Notes: generated by a model from the sequence alone, not told the origin. A DNA stretch of 48,281 bases from Flavipsychrobacter sp. (GCA_016786665.1 JAEUVZ010000024.1:1-48281); one strand, 5' to 3'. Positions 1-6,775 are shown, counted from the stretch's first letter. Made by a program: numbers and translations.

Positions 1-358
1 ACCAAGCAGCTTTCTTTGAAGCAAAGAATAGTCCTGCCTCTTTTAGCTGGTCCTTTACAGGGTAAGTATTGCCTGTTACCCAAATCCACTGTCCTACAAG
101 CTCTATGACTATACCAGGGAGGTTGATAATCTTCCCTATTACCTGACGATACTCGTCAGATACTTTCATCTCTCTTTCGAAGTCGTCTTCTGACGTTTCA
201 TCTTCCCTGAGTATCAGTATGCAAGCCTTATCATACTCTTTGTTTATGGCTTGCATAGTTGCCGTATCACCTCCACAGTCAGGATGGTTTTGTTTGGCTA
301 ACTGCTTGTATAAAGCTTTTACTTCTTCGATTGTCGTGCATTGATTGAAATACTGCAT
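1..358 (-). CDS. J-domain (DnaJ-like) protein, C-terminus cut by the window edge
   Basis: Reading leftward from an ATG at 358, the frame stays open for 119 codons to the window edge. The N-terminus looks like a short J-domain helix pair with the diagnostic HPD in the stretch AKQNHPDCGGD, followed by a segment containing WIWVTGNTYPVKDQLKEAG. Small proteins with this layout (partial J-domain, then a W-x-W-x-x-G motif) are common on Bacteroidota plasmids and conjugative elements. In the family the HPD motif stimulates Hsp70 ATPase, but no DnaK partner is visible here. The setting fits mobile-element cargo. The real length is unknown because the stop lies outside the window. Confidence 0.75.
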   Translation of the reverse strand, partial: MQYFNQCTTIEEVKALYKQLAKQNHPDCGGDTATMQAINKEYDKACILILREDETSEDDFEREMKVSDEYRQVIGKIINLPGIVIELVGQWIWVTGNTYPVKDQLKEAGLFFASKKAAW

Positions 359-987
359 GATTACATTGTTATGTGGTTAATAAATACTTACTTCTTAAAA
401 GGATGTCTTATCTGCTCGCCGTAAAAAAGCGAAATGAATGCAGTGCAACGAAGTGAATGAAGCTGCGAGCGCCAAAAGCTGGGGTAAATCGAGAGCATGA
501 GGAACGAATGCAAAGATTTACACAGGGAGAAGGGTTTGCGGGGCATGCCTCATTGGCTTTGTGCGATAGCCAGGCATAAGGGTAGTCTGTGTCCAGCAAA
601 CCATTCGGACGCAGCTTTTTGGCAAGCGCAGGCGAGCACAAACGACAGAAAGCGGGTGTACTGAAGCTGGTTGAGTGAATGAATGAGGTAGTGTAACGGA
701 CGATTGAATGAACGAAACGGACTGAAGGACACAGGAGCTTTCCGAACTGAGGCAAAAGAGCCTGCAAAGAGCATGACAGACTGCGGAGAGCAACGAAGCA
801 CCCTTTAGGGCTTTCAGAGTTGCTTTCCTGCCCTTAAAAGGTAAAAGACAAAGGAAAGCATCTCTGAAAGGTCTGGCGTGTTATTTGCGCCTTTTAGCCG
901 AAGTGAGTCCGATGAACCTGCTTAATAGAATTGGTGGTGCTGTGTTATTCCCGACTAACGATAAATCAAGGTACTGAAGCCTGGAAT

Positions 988-1078
988 ATTTACGGGTAAA
1001 AAGAACGACTGGAGTGCAGTAGATTATTCCCCCAGCCGTTCAAAACATGCATAAAAGCATGCTTATTAACCCGTAAAT
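988..1078. repeat. Three-way-junction inverted repeat
   Basis: An outer perfect 10-bp stem pairs ATTTACGGGT (988-997) with ACCCGTAAAT (1069-1078). It encloses two inner hairpins: GAACGACTGG (1003-1012) with CCAGCCGTTC (1032-1041), nine of ten pairs, and CATGC (1046-1050) with GCATG (1057-1061). Both strands could fold this way, so it may be a structured RNA, a recombinase or relaxase site, or an origin element. No family is recognised. Confidence 0.6.
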
Positions 1079-1093
1079 GCTTGACGGGGGTAA

Positions 1094-1128
1094 CTGTCAT
1101 CACCCCATGGAATAGGGGGGGATGGCAG
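1094..1128. repeat. Long hairpin next to the three-way junction
   Basis: CTGTCATC (1094-1101) plus CCCC (1103-1106) pair with GGGG (1115-1118) plus GATGGCAG (1121-1128), one pair being G-U and with a small internal bulge. There is no T-run on either side, so it does not look like a simple terminator. It lies about 100 bases upstream of the promoter of the 1272 operon. Confidence 0.5.
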
Positions 1129-1223
1129 ATGATGTGGTCTGACATTACACGCACGTTTATCACTTTGAAATGTAACTTCGCAACCATTTCGGTCCCTTAG
1201 TCATTATAGAGAAAGAAAAATAA

Positions 1224-1255
1224 TTTGGCTGTGTAAGATTTTCTTACTTCCTTTG
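1224..1255 (+). promoter_or_regulatory. Bacteroidota-type promoter for the 1272-6409 operon
   Basis: TTTG (1224-1227), a 20-base spacer and TTCCTTTG (1248-1255) match the Bacteroidota -33/-7 consensus TTTG / TAnnTTTG with one mismatch in the -7 box. Transcription would start near 1262, only about ten bases before the first start codon, so the leader is very short. Confidence 0.6.
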
Positions 1256-1271
1256 TAGGAAATTCTTAACT

Positions 1272-1550
1272 ATGGTAAACCTAAATGAAGAGTTAGCTGA
1301 GGAGGAAATAATCAAGGCAGTAAAAGAGGCTGCTGAAGCTTTTGACATAGATGTTTCTGTTGACGGTGAATGCCAGCCAGGTAGCATTATTGCAAGTCAG
1401 GTGCTATTGTCCATTATGGCGAGGGTAGGAAGAGCGTTAGGGGTTAAAATACCTGACAAATGCTACATTTTTCATGATAAAAAGACTAAAGCCCAATTAA
1501 CGATAAAGGAAGCAGTACAAAAACTAATTAAAGAGGGAGAAAATGGATAA
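1272..1550 (+). CDS. Acyl-carrier-protein-like small protein
   Basis: This 92-residue acidic, helical protein heads the operon. Residues 41-62 (ASQVLL to KIPD) line up without gaps with helix II of acyl carrier proteins. Ser42 falls exactly 18 residues before the Ile of an IPD motif (60-62), as the phosphopantetheine Ser does in the DSL...IPD of classical ACP, and the hydrophobic spacing of the helix is kept. The Asp before the serine is replaced by Ala, and LTIKEAVQKLI (76-86) resembles ACP helix IV. The last gene of the same operon is a holo-ACP synthase, which would attach the cofactor. Ser38 is an alternative site. The family assignment comes from pattern matching only, so it is a candidate carrier rather than a proven one. 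Its stop overlaps the next start by 8 bases. Confidence 0.55.
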   Translation: MVNLNEELAEEEIIKAVKEAAEAFDIDVSVDGECQPGSIIASQVLLSIMARVGRALGVKIPDKCYIFHDKKTKAQLTIKEAVQKLIKEGENG

Positions 1551-1872
1551 TACAAATCTTGAGAGGGAAAAAATCGCCAGCCGCCTTAAAGATGCACGAG
1601 TTCTTGCAGGCCTTTCTCAGGCTCAAGCTGCAGAAAAACTTGGACTTCAAAGACCAGCAATTTCTGAAATAGAAGCAGGCAAACGCAAAGTTAGCGCTGA
1701 AGAAATTATACAATTTGCAAACTTATACAAGGTAGATACGTCCTGGCTTCTACTTCAGGAAAGTGAAAGTGATATGTCCGAAGCATTCAAATTCGCCGCA
1801 AGGGAATTAGGGAAACTTAAACCAGAGGAAATACAAAAGGTCATTGATATAATTAAAATATTGCCAAAGTAA
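1543..1872 (+). CDS. XRE-family helix-turn-helix regulator
   Basis: This 109-residue protein has an N-terminal HTH_3 domain at about residues 10-65. The recognition helix region reads LSQAQAAEKLGLQRPAISEIEAG, with the typical Q-x-x-x-A and I-S-x-x-E-x-G pattern. The C-terminal helical tail (80-109) probably dimerises. The gene overlaps the carrier-like gene upstream and lies 11 bases before an ImmA/IrrE protease. XRE-ImmA pairs are a classical derepression module in phages and ICEs, where the protease cleaves the repressor. It is likely to repress its own promoter at 1224-1255. Confidence 0.9.
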   Translation: MDNTNLEREKIASRLKDARVLAGLSQAQAAEKLGLQRPAISEIEAGKRKVSAEEIIQFANLYKVDTSWLLLQESESDMSEAFKFAARELGKLKPEEIQKVIDIIKILPK

Positions 1873-1883
1873 TTTCCAGCGAG

Positions 1884-2732
1884 ATGAATCAATTATTTAG
1901 AGAAGCACTGTTGAAAGCTGACGATGTACGCTCCGAACTCGGTTTAAATATTTACGAACCAATTAATGTATTTGACGCGTGTTCCAAATTAGGAGTAACG
2001 GTTCGATTCGTAGAGATTAACATGGAAGGCTTATATATAAAGCATGATGGAGGGAATAGTCCAACTATTTTATTGTCCAATCAAAGACCGTTGCCGAGAC
2101 GGTGTTTTACATGTGCTCATGAACTTGGGCATCATGTTTTCAATCACGGATTTAAAATTGATGGGCTCTCTGACAGTAATGTTGAGGGTTCAAATGACTC
2201 TGATGAATTATTAGTTGATTCTTTCGCTGGTGCGTTACTTATGCCTGTAGCGGGTATTCAAGCAGAACTAGCTAAAAGGCGTTGGAAACTAAATGAAATT
2301 TCACCTCTTAATTTCTATACGATATGCTCGGTGTTCGGAGTGGGTTATAGAACATTGTTAACTCATTGTAAAGTAAACAAACTGATATCAGAAATAGGGG
2401 CAGGGAACTTACTGAAAGCAAGTCCAAAGAGCATTTTTTCGCAAACTTTCGGCGATAGTATTCAAACATCATATTTTAAAATAGTAGATGGGCAGTCCAA
2501 AATTAACCTTGTCGACCTTGAGGTGTCAAATCACATCGTTTTACCTGTTAATACAGTGGTTGAAGGTAATCACATAGAGTTTATCGCCAATACAAGTATC
2601 GGGGCTGGATTTAGGGCTGTAAGGCCTGGCATAGCAAGAGCAGTAATGCCAAGCGGTAAGGCTACTTTTATTAGGGTTCAAAGTTTAGCATATTCAGGTT
2701 TGGCAGAGAATCGTCATTTGGAAATCATTTAA
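1884..2732 (+). CDS. ImmA/IrrE-family zinc metallopeptidase
   Basis: This 282-residue protein has the family's HEXXH zinc site as HELGHH (79-84) within CFTCAHELGHHVFNHG. The third ligand region ELLVDSFAGALLMP (108-121) fits the family's E-x-x-A-N-x-F-A-x-x-L-L-M-P, so Glu108 is the probable third zinc ligand. Known relatives (ImmA of ICEBs1, IrrE/PprI of Deinococcus) cleave XRE-type repressors in response to stress or DNA damage. The XRE gene immediately upstream is the obvious substrate. Residues 160-282 form an extra C-terminal region of unknown role, possibly a sensor. Confidence 0.92.
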   Translation: MNQLFREALLKADDVRSELGLNIYEPINVFDACSKLGVTVRFVEINMEGLYIKHDGGNSPTILLSNQRPLPRRCFTCAHELGHHVFNHGFKIDGLSDSNVEGSNDSDELLVDSFAGALLMPVAGIQAELAKRRWKLNEISPLNFYTICSVFGVGYRTLLTHCKVNKLISEIGAGNLLKASPKSIFSQTFGDSIQTSYFKIVDGQSKINLVDLEVSNHIVLPVNTVVEGNHIEFIANTSIGAGFRAVRPGIARAVMPSGKATFIRVQSLAYSGLAENRHLEII

Positions 2733-2741
2733 AACTAAGAA

Positions 2742-3473
2742 ATGTCACCATTAATTATAGAAGAAACGAACTTAACCACTGCTTGGCAAACGGCTCTGAG
2801 GACAGTTATACAGAGTCCAGGTAAAGAAGTTACACCATTATTGTTAAGTCTTACTGACTTTCAAGAGACAGTACCTTTTAGAAACGTACTTGATGAACAT
2901 TTGAAAAACGGTGGACGGGCTTCAATCCAAACTGTCTCTGAAACTATTTTTCCCGCTTCGTTATATAAATTTTGCAAAAACGATAGACACGAGCTTTATG
3001 AAGAATATAAAGCTAACTTGCCTCGGATTCGCAAATTAGATGCGAAGAATAGAAGAGGAACTTATTTCGAGCGTCTTATAGCTTACAATGGAAAAATCAA
3101 CCAACTTGAAATTATTATTTCGTCATACCAACATGATTCTGGCGTTAGGCGTTCAAAGCTTCAGGCATCAATATTTGACGCTAGCAAAGACCACACAAAT
3201 AGTCCGTATCAGGGATTTCCATGCCTCCAACACGTAACATTTTACGCTACACAAGACAAAGGTTTAATACTAAACAGTTTCTACGCTATCCAATACTTAT
3301 ATGAAAGGGCGTACGGAAACTGGTTAGGTCTAATAAATCTTGGAAAATTTATGGCGTCTGAGCTCGGATTAACGTTTGAACGATTTAATTGTTACATCGG
3401 CGTTGAACAGTTGGACCATTTAACAAAAGTGCAAGCACAAGACTTATTAAAGCAAGCGAACAATCAAGGATAG
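2742..3473 (+). CDS. Thymidylate-synthase-like protein
   Basis: This 243-residue protein lacks close similarity to housekeeping ThyA but keeps its C-terminal core. GFPC (158-161) supplies a candidate nucleophile, Cys161, followed by QHVTFYAT, which resembles the CHxxxQF of TS. It is followed by an AIQYLYERAYGNW stretch in place of the RS-x-D substrate motif, then LGLINLGKFMASELGL with the Asn (199) and helix typical of TS. TS homologues of this divergent kind act as dUMP or dCMP hydroxymethylases in phage base-modification pathways. Its place beside an HMUDK_hel protein supports a role in making a modified pyrimidine or base. The first 100 residues are not recognisable. A role in ordinary dTMP synthesis is less likely. 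Confidence 0.6.
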   Translation: MSPLIIEETNLTTAWQTALRTVIQSPGKEVTPLLLSLTDFQETVPFRNVLDEHLKNGGRASIQTVSETIFPASLYKFCKNDRHELYEEYKANLPRIRKLDAKNRRGTYFERLIAYNGKINQLEIIISSYQHDSGVRRSKLQASIFDASKDHTNSPYQGFPCLQHVTFYATQDKGLILNSFYAIQYLYERAYGNWLGLINLGKFMASELGLTFERFNCYIGVEQLDHLTKVQAQDLLKQANNQG

Positions 3474-3491
3474 CGGGTTTCATTCATACTT

Positions 3492-4514
3492 ATGTCTCAA
3501 ATAAAAACAAAACAATCTAATCTTTCAATAATAGTTCCATTATCCCCAGCAAAAACAACTGAGGTGTATGATACATACTGGAAATTTGCCGCTCTTAGGC
3601 AAGAAGCTTTTTTTAAGAGAGTCGAAAATGAACCATTCCCATGGTCTGATGACCCGATAATTACTCACCATAGATTTACTAATGTATATCGTGCGTCAGA
3701 CAGGGTAAGTCAATATCTGATTAAGAACGTCATATATAATTCGCAACTTCCAGATTCTCCGAAGGAAGTGCTTTTTAGAATCTTACTGTTCAAGCTATTT
3801 AATAAAATTGAAACATGGGAGCTGTTAACATCTAAACTAGGGCCTTTAACCTACGATAGCTATGACTTTAAGAAGTATGATGCTGTTCTATCGCAAGCTA
3901 TGAAGAATGGTATGCGCATCTACTCCGCTGCATATATAATGCCTTCAGGGAAGTCTTATTTCGGTTTTGAAAGAAAACACACAAATCATTTAAAGCTTAT
4001 TGAATTTATAATAGATGGTAATGCTGACGAAAAGCTTATGTCTGCGAAAACTATGCAGCAAGCTTTTGAACTTTTAAAGCAATTCCCAGGTTTAGGAGAT
4101 TTTTTAGCTTATCAACTATTAATCGATATTAATTACTCAGAAATAATTGACTTCTCAGAATCAGAATTTGTAGTTCCTGGCCCAGGAGCTAAAGGGGGGA
4201 TTAGCAAATGCTTTCAAGATAAAGCTGGGCTTAGTGATGTTGAAATAATAAAGCTTGTTACTGATAGGCAAGAAATCGAATTTGAACGTCTTGGGCTAAC
4301 ATTTAGAAGTTTGTGGGGGCGTAAGTTACAATTAATCGACTGCCAAAATATTTTCTGCGAAGTTGACAAATACGCTAGGGTGAAGCATCCTGATATAAAA
4401 GGAACTAGTGACCGAGTTAAGATTAAGCAGAAATTTAGGGCAAACTTAAAGCCCATAGATTTTTGGTTTCCTCCCAAATGGGGTATTAATGAACAAATAC
4501 AGTTTAATAGATAG
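3492..4514 (+). CDS. HMUDK_hel-family protein (5-hydroxymethyl-dU DNA kinase helical domain, formerly aGPT-pyrophosphorylase)
   Basis: This 340-residue protein shows motifs that, from memory, characterise the HMUDK_hel family. These are RFTNVYRASDRVSQYLI (61-77), LFKLFNKIETWELL (99-112), RIYSAAYIMPSG (142-153), the helix-hairpin-helix-like FPGLGDFLAYQ (198-208), FSESEFVVPGPGAKGGISKCF (221-241) and the LIDC region further on. In T-modifying phages this domain is fused to a P-loop kinase acting on 5-hydroxymethyl-dU in DNA. No Walker A motif is visible here, so this is the stand-alone form, presumably recognising or modifying a base or nucleotide rather than phosphorylating it. A thymidylate-synthase-like gene lies 18 bases upstream. 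The exact reaction is unknown. Confidence 0.75.
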   Translation: MSQIKTKQSNLSIIVPLSPAKTTEVYDTYWKFAALRQEAFFKRVENEPFPWSDDPIITHHRFTNVYRASDRVSQYLIKNVIYNSQLPDSPKEVLFRILLFKLFNKIETWELLTSKLGPLTYDSYDFKKYDAVLSQAMKNGMRIYSAAYIMPSGKSYFGFERKHTNHLKLIEFIIDGNADEKLMSAKTMQQAFELLKQFPGLGDFLAYQLLIDINYSEIIDFSESEFVVPGPGAKGGISKCFQDKAGLSDVEIIKLVTDRQEIEFERLGLTFRSLWGRKLQLIDCQNIFCEVDKYARVKHPDIKGTSDRVKIKQKFRANLKPIDFWFPPKWGINEQIQFNR

Positions 4515-4608
4515 CGTTACTTATCCACAATATGTGCAAAACCGTGCTCTGGAATATATTAGAACTAATAAGTTGAATACTTTTGATGAGATTTTATGGC
4601 ATACTTAG
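4489..4608 (+). CDS. Possible 39-residue small ORF bridging the HMUDK_hel and Dcd-like genes
   Basis: An ATG at 4489 opens a 39-codon frame that starts 26 bases inside the end of the HMUDK_hel gene. It runs through the only sizeable gap (81 bases) of the operon and stops at 4606-4608, 13 bases inside the Dcd-like gene. The product would begin MNKYSLIDSVTYPQ and end FDEILWHT, with a balanced composition and an amphipathic middle (QNRALEYIRTNKL). The overlaps at both ends fit translational coupling. No family is recognised, and chance remains possible at this length. Confidence 0.4.
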   Translation: MNKYSLIDSVTYPQYVQNRALEYIRTNKLNTFDEILWHT

Positions 4609-5444
4609 GAACAGAGAAATTAAAGCATCTAATAAAGAATGAAGGCGTTATTCATCCCTTTGACCCCAAACGTGTAGTTTGTGGTGCTTATGAACTGTCT
4701 TTGGGGAGCGAAGTATTTAGAACCGATTCGAAGGATAAGAAAAAAGAGTTTCTGACTCAGGCTCATGAGCAGATTACCATTAATCCAGGGCAATTTGCCC
4801 TTCTTCTCACAAAAGAAATCTTACATATCCCGACACATAAAATTGCATTTATCTCTATCAAGGCCAAGATTAAGTTAAAAGGATTAGTGAATGTTTCAGG
4901 TTTTCATGTTGACCCTGGTTTTAAAGGAAATCTAGTTTTTTCGGTTTACAATGCTGGGTCTAGTCCTATTTCTCTTTTTGAAGGTGATGCATGCTTTTTA
5001 ATTTGGTTTGCTGAACTTGAACTCGCTGCCAATGAGGCAACCAGTTACAATAATGGAAATCATGAACATAAAAATCAGACGACAATTCCAAGCACGTATA
5101 TTGATGCTTTATTAGCAGGTGAACTAACATCCCCTGTAGTTTTGAATAAGAAACTTGATGATAATCATACTGAAATCGAGCGTCGTATTGGCTTGATAGA
5201 AAAAGAACAAACGGCTAAAGATTACCTAGTAAAAACTGCTTTGGGACTAGGGATTGTTATCCTTGTAAAGTTTCTTTTTGATTGGGGAACATATAATAAC
5301 GGTTATAAGAACGCAATTGAACTTAAAGAGAAGGAATTAAAACTAGATTCAACAATTAATCAGAGGTTAATTGAAAAGAGAAGCTTGACGGTTCAAATTG
5401 ACAGCCTTACAAAAGTTAAACGAAAACTAGAAGACAGTAAATAG
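4596..5444 (+). CDS. Membrane-anchored dCTP-deaminase/dUTPase-fold protein with a coiled-coil tail
   Basis: In this 282-residue protein, residues 1-140 have the Dcd/dUTPase fold. AYELSLG (31-37) matches the SYDLRLG motif, and SGFHVDPGFKGNL (101-113) matches the conserved GxxVDPGFxG turn. The position of the Dcd catalytic Glu (E-x-x-N at the end of this strand) is Ser116 in FSVYN, and the RSS-x-x-R loop is replaced by SIKAKIK. Deaminase chemistry is therefore doubtful, while nucleotide binding may persist. After a polar linker come one membrane segment (about 212-230) and a charged coiled coil (237-282). A membrane tether is not normal for housekeeping Dcd. In an operon of pyrimidine-acting genes it could be a nucleotide sensor or a divergent pyrophosphatase. 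Confidence 0.7.
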   Translation: MAYLGTEKLKHLIKNEGVIHPFDPKRVVCGAYELSLGSEVFRTDSKDKKKEFLTQAHEQITINPGQFALLLTKEILHIPTHKIAFISIKAKIKLKGLVNVSGFHVDPGFKGNLVFSVYNAGSSPISLFEGDACFLIWFAELELAANEATSYNNGNHEHKNQTTIPSTYIDALLAGELTSPVVLNKKLDDNHTEIERRIGLIEKEQTAKDYLVKTALGLGIVILVKFLFDWGTYNNGYKNAIELKEKELKLDSTINQRLIEKRSLTVQIDSLTKVKRKLEDSK

Positions 5445-5450
5445 TACGGT

Positions 5451-6032
5451 ATGAATAAGACTAAACAGTTTTTTGATTCAAACTTTGACAATGTCGAGCA
5501 ATTACCTCGTCATTTCACCGTGACATTTAAAGAAATAGGTGTAGGAGGAAAAGGCGAAGTCAGAATTGTATTAAATGAAAGCCGTCAAGTCGGAGACATC
5601 ATAAGTGATAATGCTTATCAAAATGATTTCTACCGTTATCATGATATTTTCCATTACACTTTTGCCACTCTCTTGGGCTGGTCGCCCTGCACCAGAGCAA
5701 TGATGAAGTGCAAACGAAAAAGTAATCAATTGCTAGATGAAATAGAAGATGGTGCAAGAGCAACTATTACAGAGGAAGCTTTGTCAATGATTATTTTTAA
5801 CGAGGCTAAAAGAAAGAATTATTTTAAAGATTCTAATAAAGTTTCGAGAACAACATTAAGGATAATTAAAGAAATGACGGAGAATTTTGAGGTGAATATC
5901 AGAACTCCTAAACAATGGGAAAACGCAATACTAAAAGCATATGAACTTTTTCGCCTTTTGATAAATAATGGCGGCGGTAAAGTCGAATTCGATGCTTTTA
6001 ATCAGGAAATTAATTATCATTCCCTAAACTAG
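5451..6032 (+). CDS. MazG_C-like protein
   Basis: This 193-residue protein carries the strongly patterned block GDIISDNAYQND (49-60), YRYHDIFHYTFATLLGWSP (61-79), KRKS (88-91) and DEIEDGARATITEEA (96-110). I associate this block with the domain called MazG_C, found with or fused to MazG-type nucleotide pyrophosphohydrolases. The clustered acidic residues at 96-109 and the His residues at 64 and 68 could bind metal. It lies 6 bases after the Dcd-like gene and its stop overlaps the acpS start by one base. A role in hydrolysing or sorting nucleoside triphosphates is likely by context, but the reaction is not established from sequence. Confidence 0.65.
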   Translation: MNKTKQFFDSNFDNVEQLPRHFTVTFKEIGVGGKGEVRIVLNESRQVGDIISDNAYQNDFYRYHDIFHYTFATLLGWSPCTRAMMKCKRKSNQLLDEIEDGARATITEEALSMIIFNEAKRKNYFKDSNKVSRTTLRIIKEMTENFEVNIRTPKQWENAILKAYELFRLLINNGGGKVEFDAFNQEINYHSLN

Positions 6033-6409
6033 TGATAGTAAGCATAGGTTGTGATATCGTTAGTCATAGCATGACAAAGCAGCTCGACTGGGAAAATGAT
6101 ACTGATATCTTAAAAAGAGTCTTTTCTAATTCGGAGTTACAGCATGATAACATTCCATCCAAGATAGCTTTTCTGTCTGGCAGATTTGCGGCTAAAGAAG
6201 CTGTTTTGAAATGTCTAGGGACTGGTATGCAAGATGGCATTTCATTAACTGATATTCAGGTTCTCCAAACGCAGCACGGGAAGCCCACTATTGAGTTGTC
6301 AGGGGAGGTAAAAAAGTTGGCTGACGAATTAGGAATTAATTCTTGGCACATAAGCATAACCCACTCTGAAACAAATTCAATAGCCTTTGTGATTTCCGAA
6401 AAAGTGTAA
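6032..6409 (+). CDS. acpS: Holo-[acyl-carrier-protein] synthase (AcpS-type phosphopantetheinyl transferase)
   Basis: At 125 residues this matches the usual AcpS length. It transfers 4'-phosphopantetheine from CoA to a carrier-protein serine. Diagnostic residues are present: Asp8 in GCDIV and Glu56 in RFAAKEAVLKCLGTG (51-65), which bind magnesium and CoA, then HISITHSE (106-113). It starts with GTG at 6032 inside TAGTG, coupled to the gene before it. It closes the operon that begins with the carrier-like gene at 1272, and no fatty-acid synthesis gene is nearby. A host cell already needs a chromosomal acpS, so this copy is probably dedicated to the element's own carrier. Confidence 0.9.
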   Translation: MIVSIGCDIVSHSMTKQLDWENDTDILKRVFSNSELQHDNIPSKIAFLSGRFAAKEAVLKCLGTGMQDGISLTDIQVLQTQHGKPTIELSGEVKKLADELGINSWHISITHSETNSIAFVISEKV

Positions 6410-6490
6410 CGTCTAGGCCATTTACCCTGATTAAAATTATGTTAATGCTATATTATGGTTAATATATTGCCTCTGCCCATTGACTCGAAA

Positions 6491-6520
6491 AATGGCTTAA
6501 AGGCCATTATTCGTTTTGGT
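6491..6520 (+). terminator. Weak hairpin after the acpS operon
   Basis: AATGGC (6491-6496) pairs with GCCATT (6503-6508), followed by ATTCGTTTT. The stem is short, so termination is plausible but weak. Confidence 0.4.
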
Positions 6521-6541
6521 CTCTTTTCTCAGGCATGACCA

Positions 6542-6775
6542 TTATCTGGACAGGACGGCCTTGGGAATATCGGGAGGATAGTTATTGATATCAGGCAGAT
6601 TAATGGACTCACCCAGGGTTAAAAGGTCAAACTCTAAGTATTCAGCTTCCTCCAAATGTGGGTTTTGAAAGTGCGAGAAGAAGGCTTGTAATATGCATTG
6701 TCTACAGGGTCTGCACTTCTTCTCTGCTCTCCGTTCTAATGTTGAAAGCGAGTTTTTGAACACTGCTATTTCCAT
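6542..6775 (-). CDS. Small uncharacterised protein with a Cys cluster
   Basis: This 77-residue ORF has its ATG 10 bases inside the 3' end of the membrane-protein gene upstream on the same strand, a typical coupled arrangement. CRPCRQC near residue 21 could bind a metal. The C-terminal half is acidic and Pro-rich (SINLPDINNYPPDIP). No family is recognised, and expression is supported only by the overlap and composition. Confidence 0.4.
   Translation of the reverse strand: MEIAVFKNSLSTLERRAEKKCRPCRQCILQAFFSHFQNPHLEEAEYLEFDLLTLGESINLPDINNYPPDIPKAVLSR

Larger units (their letters stand above)
359..1223. other. Long non-coding stretch with degenerate GAATGAA-type repeats
   Basis: No convincing gene is seen over about 860 bases. 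Frames open here on the minus strand give low-complexity, Ser/Arg/Cys-rich translations with no family signal. From about 430 to 800 the plus strand is littered with short degenerate motifs such as GAATGAA, GAACGAA and GAAGTGAATGAA, typical of non-coding parts of Bacteroidota mobile elements. The right part, 988-1128, holds strong inverted repeats listed separately. Confidence 0.5.

Noticed and set aside
408-801. Three overlapping minus-strand open frames of 83-119 codons
   Set aside because: They share the same bases in different frames, have Ser/Phe/Cys-rich, low-complexity translations and lie in the GAATGAA-rich tract. No family signal.
990-1187. 65-codon minus-strand frame
   Set aside because: It runs through the inverted repeats and has no recognisable sequence; the repeats explain the lack of stops better.
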